Assembly: GCA_030065755.1 (NCBI GenBank)
Contig: JASJDA010000012.1
Span: 1-53,419, forward strand
Source: Prochloraceae cyanobacterium
Lineage (GTDB): Bacteria > Cyanobacteriota > Cyanobacteriia > Cyanobacteriales > JASJDA01
DNA: 53,419 nt
Direction: 5' to 3'
The translations under genes and the position numbers were made by a program. The first letter of the stretch is position 1, and every line of letters starts with the position of its first letter. The notes beneath the pieces were generated by a model that saw nothing but the letters and a program-made list of their open reading frames with translations, had not been told where the DNA came from and searched no databases. Positions 21,401 through 29,091 of this stretch are shown here, in pieces.

Positions 21401-23926
21401 AGCTTTGGTGAAAGTGTGGGAAGCTCCGCACTGGGTCACGTGACGGGTAAGAAAATTCACTCTCACAACAACAATAGGTTCAGAAGTTTCGATCGCAGCG
21501 ATAGCAACTCTCAACGTATCAGACAACAACCAGAAATTAATAACAATCTCACAACGGGCGATCGCGCCTCCACTAGAAGACCAGATTTAGACAAGACAGG
21601 CGATCGATACAGAAGAAGAACCCAAGAAGCTCCTGAATCTGCTAACAACAGAGTTGATTCTCAGCAGAATAGAACAACCGAGTCCAACAATCTCCAAAGA
21701 GCAGAGAATTTTGACAAATACCTTACTCCTCAAACAAGAGGAAAAGTCCCAATCTATGTAGACCCAGAGCTAAAAGGGAACACAGTTAGAGTTCATTACG
21801 ACGTTGATTCTAATGGACTAGTGAAAAATATCCACATGAGATGTGGCCCTGATGCCAAGGCAATGGATATTGCCCTTCACGATCGTACTGCACGGACAAT
21901 GCAGCGCTACTCTGGCTTCAGCGGTCGGGTAATGAAACTTAAAAATCGCCTGCAAAAATTGGTTGGAAGAAACGGGGAGCCACCTGTAGGGTCTCGTGCT
22001 TGGGAAGCACGTATGGAGGTCGATAAGCTCAACAAAATTGTTAGGCATCGACTAGATATGAAAGCTGAGCTTGGTTTAAAAGATAATAACCACTTAGCTC
22101 TCGATGAGGAAATTAAAAACCTTGAAATCCAGCTAGCACGCCACGAGAAAACCCTTGAGGAGATGAATACAGACCCTGGGATTGGTTATGTAGCTGCAGA
22201 AGGGGAAAACAGAGAAAATGCTGGCAAGAAGAGCGTTCTACTCAAATCGGAAGACGATCGACATTCAGAAAGTTGGGAAAACGTTCAAAGTTGGTTATCT
22301 GAAGATGGAATTCTCAACGACGATCGGCGCTGTCAGAAAATTTATCAAGACGTTCTTAACGAGATGCCAGACTCTATAAAACAAAAGTTAGGGAATACAA
22401 CCATTTCCAAACAACAATATCAAAAATGGCTCGAAGAATGGTCAGAGGCATCGATTCATAACGAAACAACAAAAGAAAAACAAAGCTATACCTATGACAA
22501 GAATCAGGAAGGAGCTGAACAGTTACTTAAAGATGCAATACTCAATCAAATTCACAAAGAACACGGTTGGGAGGAAATAGGTTTTGCTGAATACATGACA
22601 GGAGATGCTTCTGCTGCTGCACTAGCAACAGCTATGAATGAAAATACTACACTTAGAGTTCTTAAAGGAAATAAAAAAACAGGAAAGTCACAAAAAACAC
22701 CATCAGTTTTTCAGGGAGAACAAAGAACACTTCCTAGCTCATTCGATGAAGCCCTACAGAGAGGGCAGATCGTAACTGAAGAGGTAGATGGAACACAAGA
22801 TGCTTACGAAGAACGCTATAAACCATACGGGAATAACCACGTAAAACCTTGGCAAAAAGAAAGTTGGAGAGCAACACAAATAGTTGCCGACCAATATAAT
22901 AAACCAGGATCGAGAGAGGCGATCGAAAAAGTTCTTTTACCACCAGACCAGCAAACAAGAGATGAGGTGAAAAAATACAAAGATACTCTACCACTAGGTA
23001 ATAAACCTTCCTTATTAGTTTGGGGCAGAAATAGTGGCAGTAAAGGGGGCGCCCATCCAGAGTTAGACTCTCATCCAGAGGTTTTGAGTCAAACTATCCA
23101 AACAATTGCTAAAGACTCTCCAGATCGCGTAATTGTTTTGACTGGGGATAAAGTTCTAACTCCAGAACACATTCAACAACTGAGAGAACAGGGAGTGAAA
23201 AATGAGATAGTTTATATGGAAGAATACTGGAAGAAAAATGATTGGAAATCCAATGATAGAAGAGCACAGAATTACCTATCAAAATTGCTAAAAGAAGAAA
23301 ATGATGCTGTCTCTATAGGAATGCGCAGTGGTGGTTTAGAATCATCTGCCTTGTTGCAAATGAAAACAATCTATATGGACGATCGAGCTTGCGATCGGAC
23401 ATCGGGAGATCGAATGGAAATGTGGGCAGGAAAAGGAGCTTACGATCGCGACGATTTAATTCGACAAAGGTCGAGCGACGAACAGCTAAACCAGCACGAA
23501 CAAAATCAACAAGGAGTGATTCCATCTTATAAACGGATTCGTACATCTAATCAGTTAGGAAATCAAATAGATGAAAGAGCCAGGAATAGTCAAGTAGTAA
23601 GAGAAGATCTGAACAAAATACTAAGTGAGAAAACTGGCAAGCAGCAACCCAAGCAAGAGCATCAACAAGCCATAGATATACTGGCCGAATTAAGCGATAG
23701 AATACCCAATGACAATGAAGATCCGAACATTTTTTTAAGCGATGTAAATAAATTATTAAAACGTCTTTATAAGGACAAAAAACTGAGTACTCGTAATTTC
23801 GATACAACTAAAATAGAAAAAGTTTTAAAGTGTATCAAGTACGCTAATGAAAATAACACCTTGACAGAATCAGAAAAGAAACAAATTTCTTTTCTATTTC
23901 AATACTTGACAAACAATACTAACTAA
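18479..23926 (+). CDS. Giant polymorphic-toxin-like protein, putative contractile-injection-system (eCIS) effector
   Basis: An 1,815-residue protein with no signal peptide. Residues 1-230 are low-complexity, rich in Gln, Ser, Asn and Pro. About 280-770 is long Ala/Gln/Ser-rich helix, likely coiled coil. About 775-840 is a hydrophobic Gly/Ala stretch (VAIAALAASGVGLVAAIGLA) followed by ANDALNGHMSSWQEYAKQGA. Residues about 1077-1243 form a domain with QRYSGFSGRVMKLKNRLQKL, PPVGSRAWEARMEVDKL and PGIGYVAAEG, a block I recall from DUF4157-type effectors encoded near extracellular contractile injection systems. The C-terminal ~570 residues would be the variable toxin; LLVWGRNSGSKGG (about 1510) and SIGMRSGGLESSALL (about 1614) hint at a GT-B-like glycosyltransferase fold. 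No DUF4157 HExxH peptidase is seen. A YbjN-domain gene follows 32 bp downstream. Start ATG has a weak ribosome site. Confidence 0.7.
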   Translation: MGLELESGRHQDQTQQSKQTSQESLQGQNSSPQAQVGSQPTPGLYPGSGMQAKMGEGFAPNNFQVLAPSATNSDPSSPTAQQNSPQQPAASLPQIAGQSRRDPLRGAPTPQHRGASRREARQPSSRPSENNSSSSQINSVPNRNGWENSSTQQNPSQLSTTDNGNNAPSQNNPTSLVQTPTDSGNNAPSQNNSISAVETPQFDRTSNKPIFAAADENAIENLNPSQILGKTADGKTLYETSDPQTSQEAAKSGATVTELPSSQTEQIRQQQNTKATLAIASLPAAAQGKMQRLDSIGATVQPRISAATTQAVGKIQNAQNASSNNLTSQIAQMRASMSAKAQSIKTQITASHQNTIASIKSKTAAAKQRLASEYQNNLQQLTSLEASLEAKINTPFEKTHGDFLRVGNAFAKIAISIGDRKAQEFASQSPPKPSNAITKALDSIDRSSYEQNWRAAKEKAAREVAAQYQQTVIAQASNSAQQLLSSKEQIISKTRELISQTKEALKAKLDAANQKIDSAEQQSITSASSTLDRQLQQVDSTLNQNLASLDGVKSSGLAAINSTATSQLAAVRQQGNALTASLQQGIATAKTNITQALAQFNANLTSAQTPAPAAAQSSVKEARAFLDQKINTTVTQLETGINNGASQVTQSGQSAVSSINNAASQAISTVENTASQSNSALDELKASADNSFTQLENGHSQTVDNTVSEASNFFSQQSSNLGSKIDSVVTNLNGKLAESTNQLTSALRHSLTQERADIDKAANEAAAKVQPAWKKIVSVAIDVVITVGTTVAIAALAASGVGLVAAIGLAALIGAAGGLARQAANDALNGHMSSWQEYAKQGAIGAGSGVLQLLGGKAVEKFASPLASKLAQKAAQIGIDTTTNTLTDLGSRLANGEKLTLSTVGISLGSSLLGSAGGEALSGSFGKLAKKVQLDKVDNKLLQSSSDLVFDTVSNVTVDMANLTLLQGQSLSWNSFGESVGSSALGHVTGKKIHSHNNNRFRSFDRSDSNSQRIRQQPEINNNLTTGDRASTRRPDLDKTGDRYRRRTQEAPESANNRVDSQQNRTTESNNLQRAENFDKYLTPQTRGKVPIYVDPELKGNTVRVHYDVDSNGLVKNIHMRCGPDAKAMDIALHDRTARTMQRYSGFSGRVMKLKNRLQKLVGRNGEPPVGSRAWEARMEVDKLNKIVRHRLDMKAELGLKDNNHLALDEEIKNLEIQLARHEKTLEEMNTDPGIGYVAAEGENRENAGKKSVLLKSEDDRHSESWENVQSWLSEDGILNDDRRCQKIYQDVLNEMPDSIKQKLGNTTISKQQYQKWLEEWSEASIHNETTKEKQSYTYDKNQEGAEQLLKDAILNQIHKEHGWEEIGFAEYMTGDASAAALATAMNENTTLRVLKGNKKTGKSQKTPSVFQGEQRTLPSSFDEALQRGQIVTEEVDGTQDAYEERYKPYGNNHVKPWQKESWRATQIVADQYNKPGSREAIEKVLLPPDQQTRDEVKKYKDTLPLGNKPSLLVWGRNSGSKGGAHPELDSHPEVLSQTIQTIAKDSPDRVIVLTGDKVLTPEHIQQLREQGVKNEIVYMEEYWKKNDWKSNDRRAQNYLSKLLKEENDAVSIGMRSGGLESSALLQMKTIYMDDRACDRTSGDRMEMWAGKGAYDRDDLIRQRSSDEQLNQHEQNQQGVIPSYKRIRTSNQLGNQIDERARNSQVVREDLNKILSEKTGKQQPKQEHQQAIDILAELSDRIPNDNEDPNIFLSDVNKLLKRLYKDKKLSTRNFDTTKIEKVLKCIKYANENNTLTESEKKQISFLFQYLTNNTN

Positions 23927-23958
23927 AGATTGAATCTAATTAATTAAGAAAACATAAG

Positions 23959-24450
23959 ATGACTAATAAAGAAAACAGGACTTTTGAAGAAATAGTAAAT
24001 TTTTTTGTCCCAGAAGAAGATTGGAATCCTTCTCAGGTTGAAGATAAACCAATTTTAAATCTGGACTATGATGGCAGGGATGGTCAATGGAAATGTTTAG
24101 CAATAGCTGAAGAAACGATATCTTTCAAAAAAATGATTTTCTACTCGATCGCTCCATTTTATATCCAACAAAACAGACAACAAGATGTAGCTGAATTCTT
24201 ACATCGAATTAATTGTTCTATTGATGTTGGTAACTTCGAGCTAAACTTTGACACTAAAGAGGTGCGCTGTAGGACAAGTGTTGAAGTAATAAAAGATAGT
24301 ATAAATTCAAATTTAATATATTGTGTAGTAGAGAATAACATCGATATGATGGGCAAATATTTAGGTGGAATCATAGCAGTTAATGAAGGAAGATTGTTAC
24401 CCGAAGAAGCTGAAGAGAGAGGAAGGGTAGAATATCCTAATTGGGAATAA
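23959..24450 (+). CDS. YbjN-domain protein, possible chaperone or immunity partner of the toxin-like protein
   Basis: A 163-residue acidic protein. Features such as DGQWKCLAIAEE, SIAPFYIQQNRQQDVAEFLH, NFELNFDTKEVRCRTS and NNIDMMGKYLGGIIAVNEG match the YbjN (DUF1790-like) domain, whose fold resembles type III secretion chaperones of the CesT class. It starts 32 bp after the 1,815-codon toxin-like gene and is almost certainly co-transcribed. From position and fold, I infer that it binds the effector, either to load it or to neutralise it. An unrelated regulator role, as suggested for E. coli YbjN, is the alternative. Confidence 0.75.
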   Translation: MTNKENRTFEEIVNFFVPEEDWNPSQVEDKPILNLDYDGRDGQWKCLAIAEETISFKKMIFYSIAPFYIQQNRQQDVAEFLHRINCSIDVGNFELNFDTKEVRCRTSVEVIKDSINSNLIYCVVENNIDMMGKYLGGIIAVNEGRLLPEEAEERGRVEYPNWE

Positions 24451-24580
24451 TCTTGTTTGTTGTATCCCAAAAGTAGTAATCAAAAATCCAAGGACAATGA
24501 CTAAGATGTTAATCCCATAAAATTCAGGGATATCCCAATACAGAAACGATCGCTGATTGTGTCGCTTGAGAGACTGAACT

Positions 24581-24758
24581 TTCAACGTTGATGGAGCCAG
24601 CACTGGTTTCCTCGATCGTTCTGTGTCCCGAAATGGAATGGGATTTTCGCCTACCTCGAGTCAAATACCTCGACACCTCTGACCATAAGTTTGGTTTGGG
24701 CAAAGTTTCTCCAACTTGCATGGGAATGAATAACCGTGCTAAAGCTATCTCTGTATAA
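24581..24758 (+). pseudogene. Glutamate decarboxylase fragment (frameshifted)
   Basis: Two frames together give the PLP-binding core of a glutamate decarboxylase. First comes FNVDGASTGFLDRSV (compare HVDAASGGF), then after a one-base shift near 24624 CPEMEWDFRLPRVKYLDTSD followed by HKFGL (family WDFRLPRVKSI..SGHKFGL). The PLP lysine is kept, but the Gly before HK is Asp. The frame ends in unrelated sequence and a stop at 24758. The N-terminal and C-terminal thirds are missing, so it is non-functional. An antisense open frame over this stretch is a shadow. Confidence 0.75.
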
Positions 24759-24837
24759 GTTCCATAGCCCTCAAACCTTTCTGAATTAGAACTGTTCCGA
24801 TTTTTATTATCAATTACACATATGCACGAAAACTAAT

Positions 24838-25374
24838 TCAAAAAAATTGGTTTTGGTTTGTCGCTTCCATTTCTCGAACTATTTGCCAATTTTTCTTCGA
24901 CCTATTAACATTGCTGTCAGAAATAGCTAGAGTAGTATTAAGTTCTGCGACATAGGTTTTTGGAAAGCTGTGAAATCTAGCTCCAAGTAACACCATAGCT
25001 TTGTACCAGTTATATGGCAGAAGTTCTTCATCAAGTGCAGTTTGAGCTGCCACGTACAAAAACCCGCGCATTTTAGTCTCGGACACTTCGAGCAAAATTT
25101 CCTCAGAATGGTAGCCAATTCCTAGACCTTCGGCTCGATCGAGATCGGACTTTTCTATTGAGGGAATCTCGTATACTGCTACGCAAATACTGTGTTTTAG
25201 ATTGCCAGTCCTAACAGCGTCGCATTTAGCAGAACCGTCTCGGCTTCGTTTGCGGAACGCTAGCTTCCAGCCTTTAAGGAGACCAGTACCCACTACAGCA
25301 GCAGAGGGGCATCTTTTCGCAAGCCGAACGGGGTGAAGGTTGGAGCCATATGCAATGTAAATATTGGTTTTCAT
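24838..25374 (-). CDS. Gamma-glutamylcyclotransferase-like (GGCT/AIG2 fold) protein
   Basis: A 178-residue protein with the GGCT N-terminal signature IAYGSNLHP (residues 7-15), where YGSNL forms the substrate loop. DLDRAEGLGIGY (about 77) carries the glutamate that acts as the catalytic acid/base. KMRGFLYVA supplies the usual central strand. The enzyme releases 5-oxoproline from gamma-glutamyl amines or dipeptides. It is divergent from a gamma-glutamyltransferase gene across 156 bp, which suggests a shared role in glutathione or gamma-glutamyl peptide turnover. The C-terminal 40 residues (NVNRSKKNW...) are variable. Confidence 0.88.
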   Translation of the reverse strand: MKTNIYIAYGSNLHPVRLAKRCPSAAVVGTGLLKGWKLAFRKRSRDGSAKCDAVRTGNLKHSICVAVYEIPSIEKSDLDRAEGLGIGYHSEEILLEVSETKMRGFLYVAAQTALDEELLPYNWYKAMVLLGARFHSFPKTYVAELNTTLAISDSNVNRSKKNWQIVREMEATNQNQFF

Positions 25375-25530
25375 CTAATAAAAAAATCGATATACAAGAA
25401 AATTATTGATTTTGGTAAATTAACTATAAGAAAATCGAGATTAAAGAAAAAGTATAGCAAGGAGAGTGTGGAATACAATCGCTGTATTTATTTTTATAAA
25501 GTATTTCTTAATAACCAATAACATATTGTA
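25375..25530. promoter_or_regulatory. Divergent promoter region of the gamma-glutamyl cycle pair
   Basis: This 156-bp AT-rich gap separates the two divergent genes and must hold both promoters. No operator or clear promoter boxes could be assigned by eye. Confidence 0.4.
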
Positions 25531-27108
25531 ATGCCTGAATATTCCTATGCTTCTCAAAGAGAGCTAATTTTCGGTCGCCAGTGTGCTGTGGCTACCAGTC
25601 AATACTTGGCTAGCATGGCAGGAATGGAGATGTTTTATGCAGGGGGAAATGCGGTAGATGCTGCTGTAGCAATGGCGATCGCTCTTACTGTAGTTGAGCC
25701 TACTTCCAATGGTATTGGAGGGGATGCTTTTGCCTTAGTATGGGACGGTAAATTACACGGGTTAAATGGTTCGGGAAGAAGCCCCCATCAGTTAACTAGA
25801 GATTGTTTTGAAGAGAAGATCCCAGATCGGGGCTGGTTAACTGTTACCGTACCAGGAGCTGTATCTGCTTGGCGTAGTTTGTGGCAAAAGTGGGGCAAGT
25901 TACCTTTTGAGCAGTTATTCTCTCCCGCAATTCGTTATGCAAAAGAAGGCTATCCTGTCGGTTGCGTAACAGCTAGAGCTTGGGCGCGAGCGGAAAGTAA
26001 GTTTTTACCCCTTACTCGACCGGAATACCAACCTTTTAAACAAGTATTTTTTCCTAAAGACCGCGCTCCTCGTCCTGGAGAAATTTGGGGCAGTAGATTG
26101 CACGCAGAAACATTACGAGAGATTGCCAATACAGGAGGAGAAAGTTTTTATCGCGGAAAACTAGCTAGGGCGATCGCCAATTTTGCTAGCGATACTGGTG
26201 GTTTAATTACTGCATCGGATTTAGCTAACCATCGCTCGGAGTGGGTACAACCTATTTCAACTCAGTATCGCAATTTCAAGGTCTGGGAAATTCCTCCCAA
26301 CACGCAAGGAATAGCAGCTTTGATGGGATTGAATATTGTTGAAAATTTTGATTTATCTCAGTACGATCGCGACTCTAGTAGCAGCTTTCACTATCAAATT
26401 GAGGCGATAAAATTAGCTTTTGCCGATTTGTACCACTACATCAGCGATCGAGCTTTTATGAAAGTAACTCCTGAGGATTTACTGAATAAAAATTATGCGG
26501 CAACAAGAGCCAATTTAATTCAATCTCAAGCTATTCCAAGCGCTACTCCAGGTTTACCTCCAGGGGGTACAGTTTATCTTGCCACTGCCGATCGAGATTT
26601 GATGGTCTCTTTTATTCAGTCGAATTACGACGGATTTGGCAGTGGAATTGCGATCTCTGAAACTGGTATTGCTCTTCACAATCGAGGTAGTGGTTTTACT
26701 TTAGAGCCAAAACATCCCAACTGTGTTGGTCCCAATAAACGTCCTTTCCATACAATTATTCCTGGTTTTCTCACAATTGAAGAACGTCCAAAAGGAGTTT
26801 TTGGACTTATGGGTGCGCCAATGCAACCCCAAGGTCACTTGCAAATAGTAGTTAATTTAGTAGATTATCTGATGAATCCTCAATCAGCTCTAGATGCCCC
26901 TCGCTGGCGATTTATCGAAAAAGATTTGGTCTTGTTAGAAGCGATGGTCGATCCTAATATCGTTATGGATTTGGTAAAAAGAGGACATCAAATACGCTTT
27001 GCTCCCCCTTGGATGTTTGGCAAAGGTCAAATTATTCTTCGTCAAGATAATGGCACTTTAGTCGCAGCATCCGAACCCAGAAGCGATGGTGTTGCTTTAG
27101 GGTTCTAG
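25531..27108 (+). CDS. ggt: Gamma-glutamyltransferase family protein
   Basis: A 525-residue N-terminal-nucleophile hydrolase. Family features include ATSQYLASMAGMEMFYAGGNAVDAA, then GIGGDAFALVWDG, the autocleavage site PPGGTVYLATADRD (the first Thr after GG is the expected nucleophile, about residue 350), and FGSGIAISETG. It should self-process into large and small subunits and transfer or hydrolyse gamma-glutamyl groups, for example from glutathione. There is no signal peptide, unlike E. coli Ggt, so a cytoplasmic form or related acylase is possible. Its 3' end overlaps the convergent hypothetical gene by 12 bp. Confidence 0.9.
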   Translation: MPEYSYASQRELIFGRQCAVATSQYLASMAGMEMFYAGGNAVDAAVAMAIALTVVEPTSNGIGGDAFALVWDGKLHGLNGSGRSPHQLTRDCFEEKIPDRGWLTVTVPGAVSAWRSLWQKWGKLPFEQLFSPAIRYAKEGYPVGCVTARAWARAESKFLPLTRPEYQPFKQVFFPKDRAPRPGEIWGSRLHAETLREIANTGGESFYRGKLARAIANFASDTGGLITASDLANHRSEWVQPISTQYRNFKVWEIPPNTQGIAALMGLNIVENFDLSQYDRDSSSSFHYQIEAIKLAFADLYHYISDRAFMKVTPEDLLNKNYAATRANLIQSQAIPSATPGLPPGGTVYLATADRDLMVSFIQSNYDGFGSGIAISETGIALHNRGSGFTLEPKHPNCVGPNKRPFHTIIPGFLTIEERPKGVFGLMGAPMQPQGHLQIVVNLVDYLMNPQSALDAPRWRFIEKDLVLLEAMVDPNIVMDLVKRGHQIRFAPPWMFGKGQIILRQDNGTLVAASEPRSDGVALGF

Positions 27109-27537
27109 GGATCCATCTTTGACTTCCAAATCTGCAAACGCCTTCTTGACTAAATCCTCTGTTTTAGTTTCTAAGCGATGCCAATCTACATCTCCTGTAT
27201 CGCGATCGATTAAACTCGTATCAATTTCTACTTCAACAGTTGAGTTTATCTGCTCCTGATTAATATTTGCCCCAGCTGGATTATATTCTTGAAAACAGAC
27301 TTGAAAACAAAGATTCCAAATATCTATATCAGCAGAGCGATCGTGACGAGTTAAATGCAATTGATATCCTGGTATTGGGGTTTGAATTTGCTCGTAACTT
27401 CCTTGCCAAGAAGATATCTCTAACTGTTTGCGAATATTATCTATTACCCTAATCAAAGCTGGTTGCATCAAAATTTGTGCTTGCTCCCAAGCGAGTGTAT
27501 CTTTAAATTTTGGTTTCACGGGCAAAAAGAGTGACAA
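27097..27537 (-). CDS. Hypothetical protein (146 aa)
   Basis: I do not recognise a named family. The 146-residue product is soluble and acidic, with no membrane segment or signal. Segments such as WEQAQILMQPALIRVIDNIR, LEISSWQGSYEQI, DIDIWNLCFQVCFQEY and VDWHRLETKTEDLVKKAFAD look like a compact alpha/beta cyanobacterial protein. It converges on ggt with a 12-bp overlap of the 3' ends. A stretch near its start-distal end (27125-27180) echoes wording found upstream of the ygfZ-like gene at 18290-18340 (GCAAACGC, TTCTTTAC/TTCTTGAC, TTTTAGTTTCTAAGCGATGCCA), which suggests a duplicated segment. Confidence 0.7.
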   Translation of the reverse strand: MSLFLPVKPKFKDTLAWEQAQILMQPALIRVIDNIRKQLEISSWQGSYEQIQTPIPGYQLHLTRHDRSADIDIWNLCFQVCFQEYNPAGANINQEQINSTVEVEIDTSLIDRDTGDVDWHRLETKTEDLVKKAFADLEVKDGSLEP

Positions 27538-27765
27538 CTAATAATTTAGATTAGGATAGCTCAGATCGGAGGCAGCAAATTCCTGATCATTACAGTATCT
27601 AACGAAACGATGCCAGCGTTAAAGATCTTCAAAGGAAAAGATGAGAATTTAGACCCAAAAACAAATTCATCCTTTATACTTCCTCTTCCATCCCTAATTT
27701 CTAATAGGATCTAAAATTATTAGGCAGTCCTTAAGATAAGAATCCAGAAAGGACAAAAGGCGACA

Positions 27766-28686
27766 GTGAATTTAAAACAGGTGATTATTGCCTATAAGGC
27801 AGGAGATTCCCAAAGCAAAGCTTGGGCAGACAAATGCGCTCAGCAGTTAGAAAAGCGAGAGTGTAAGGTTTTAATGGGGCCGAGCGGGCCCAATGACAAT
27901 CCCTACCCAGTCTTTATAGCTTCTTCTAACTCAAAAATTGACTTGGCAGTTGTCCTAGGGGGCGACGGTACTATCTTAGCAGCAGCACGACATCTTGCCT
28001 GCGAAGAAATTCCCATATTGGCAGTGAATGTAGGGGGACATCTCGGATTTCTTACCGAACCTTTTGAGGAATTTCGAGATACGGAACTAGTTTGGGATCG
28101 CTTGCAACAAGACCGCTATGCAGTACAGCGACGGATGATGTTAGAGGCTGGTTTGTTTGAAGGCGATCGCAAGGATCCCCAACTGGTAAGCGATCGCTTT
28201 TTTTGTCTCAATGAAATGTGTGTTAAACCTGCAAGTATCAATCGGATGCCTACTTCGATTTTAGAGATGGAAGTGGATGGGGAAATAGTCGATCAATATC
28301 ACGGTGATGGCTTGTTGGTGGCTACTCCTACCGGATCTACCTGCTATACTACTTCTGCTAATGGTCCCATTTTGCATCCTGGTATGGAGGCGATCGCTGT
28401 AACCCCTATCTGTCCTTTAAGTCTCTCTAGCCGTCCCATTGTTCTACCCCCTAGGTGTGTAGTCAGTATTTGGCCTTTGGGCGATCCCGAATTAAATACG
28501 AAACTTTGGACGGATAGCGCTTTGGCTACTACTATTTGGCCAGGACAGTGGGTTGCGGTGCGCATGGCAGATTGTTTTGCTAATTTTATTCTTTTGCGAG
28601 AAAGCTATTCTTTCTATCAAACTTTACGAGAAAAGTTGCAATGGGCAGGAACGAGAGTACACTATAACAATAATCATCGGAATTAG
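27766..28686 (+). CDS. nadK: NAD kinase
   Basis: A 306-residue ATP-NAD kinase that makes NADP from NAD. The GGDG motif is in VVLGGDGTILAAARHL (about residue 62), NVGGHLGFLTEPFEE follows, FFCLNEMCVK carries the conserved NE, and YHGDGLLVATPTGSTCYTTSANGP is the second nucleotide-binding block. The start is GTG at 27766 with an AAGG ribosome site about 7 bp upstream; the length fits the family. Cyanobacteria usually have two NAD kinases; this resembles the sll1415/slr0400-type enzymes without my being able to say which. A small hypothetical gene follows 24 bp downstream. Confidence 0.95.
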   Translation: MNLKQVIIAYKAGDSQSKAWADKCAQQLEKRECKVLMGPSGPNDNPYPVFIASSNSKIDLAVVLGGDGTILAAARHLACEEIPILAVNVGGHLGFLTEPFEEFRDTELVWDRLQQDRYAVQRRMMLEAGLFEGDRKDPQLVSDRFFCLNEMCVKPASINRMPTSILEMEVDGEIVDQYHGDGLLVATPTGSTCYTTSANGPILHPGMEAIAVTPICPLSLSSRPIVLPPRCVVSIWPLGDPELNTKLWTDSALATTIWPGQWVAVRMADCFANFILLRESYSFYQTLREKLQWAGTRVHYNNNHRN

Positions 28687-28710
28687 TAATTGAAAAAGGA
28701 ATAAATACCA

Positions 28711-29028
28711 ATGGATTTACAGAAGCATACCTTAGCGCAAAACATGGCTTTTTTGTTGTCGATTCCCCCTGATAGCAATTTGGCAAAATTATTAAAATTT
28801 TGTTTGGTTACAAATATTCAGAATGAAAGTTCTCATAGAAAACCTTTAGATATAGCTTTGGCGCTTATAGAAAAACCGTCTAATTTAAATTATTGGACGC
28901 AACAAGTTATGGCACTCGACAGGCAATTTACTGAAGAAGAATGGAAGGCTTTAGGAGAAATGGACATTAAAAATGCAGAAGAATTTATCAACAATTTATG
29001 GCAAGAATTGGAAAAAATAAATTTATAA
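28711..29028 (+). CDS. Small hypothetical protein (105 aa)
   Basis: The family is not recognised. The 105-residue product is helical, with NMAFLLSIPPDSNLAKLLKF early and EEEWKALGEMDIKNAEEFIN near the end, and has no membrane segment. It follows nadK by 24 bp in the same direction and is likely co-transcribed. Codon use is AT-rich, like the nearby intergenic DNA. Confidence 0.6.
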   Translation: MDLQKHTLAQNMAFLLSIPPDSNLAKLLKFCLVTNIQNESSHRKPLDIALALIEKPSNLNYWTQQVMALDRQFTEEEWKALGEMDIKNAEEFINNLWQELEKINL

Positions 29029-29091
29029 TAAATTAATTTTTTTTATTTTTAAGTACATTCCTTCTAATAATAGTCTGGCTAAAAAAGAATT

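Noticed and set aside
24524-24721. Minus-strand 65-codon frame starting MQVGETLPKPNLW
   Set aside because: It is antisense to the glutamate decarboxylase remnant, which gives a far better family match.
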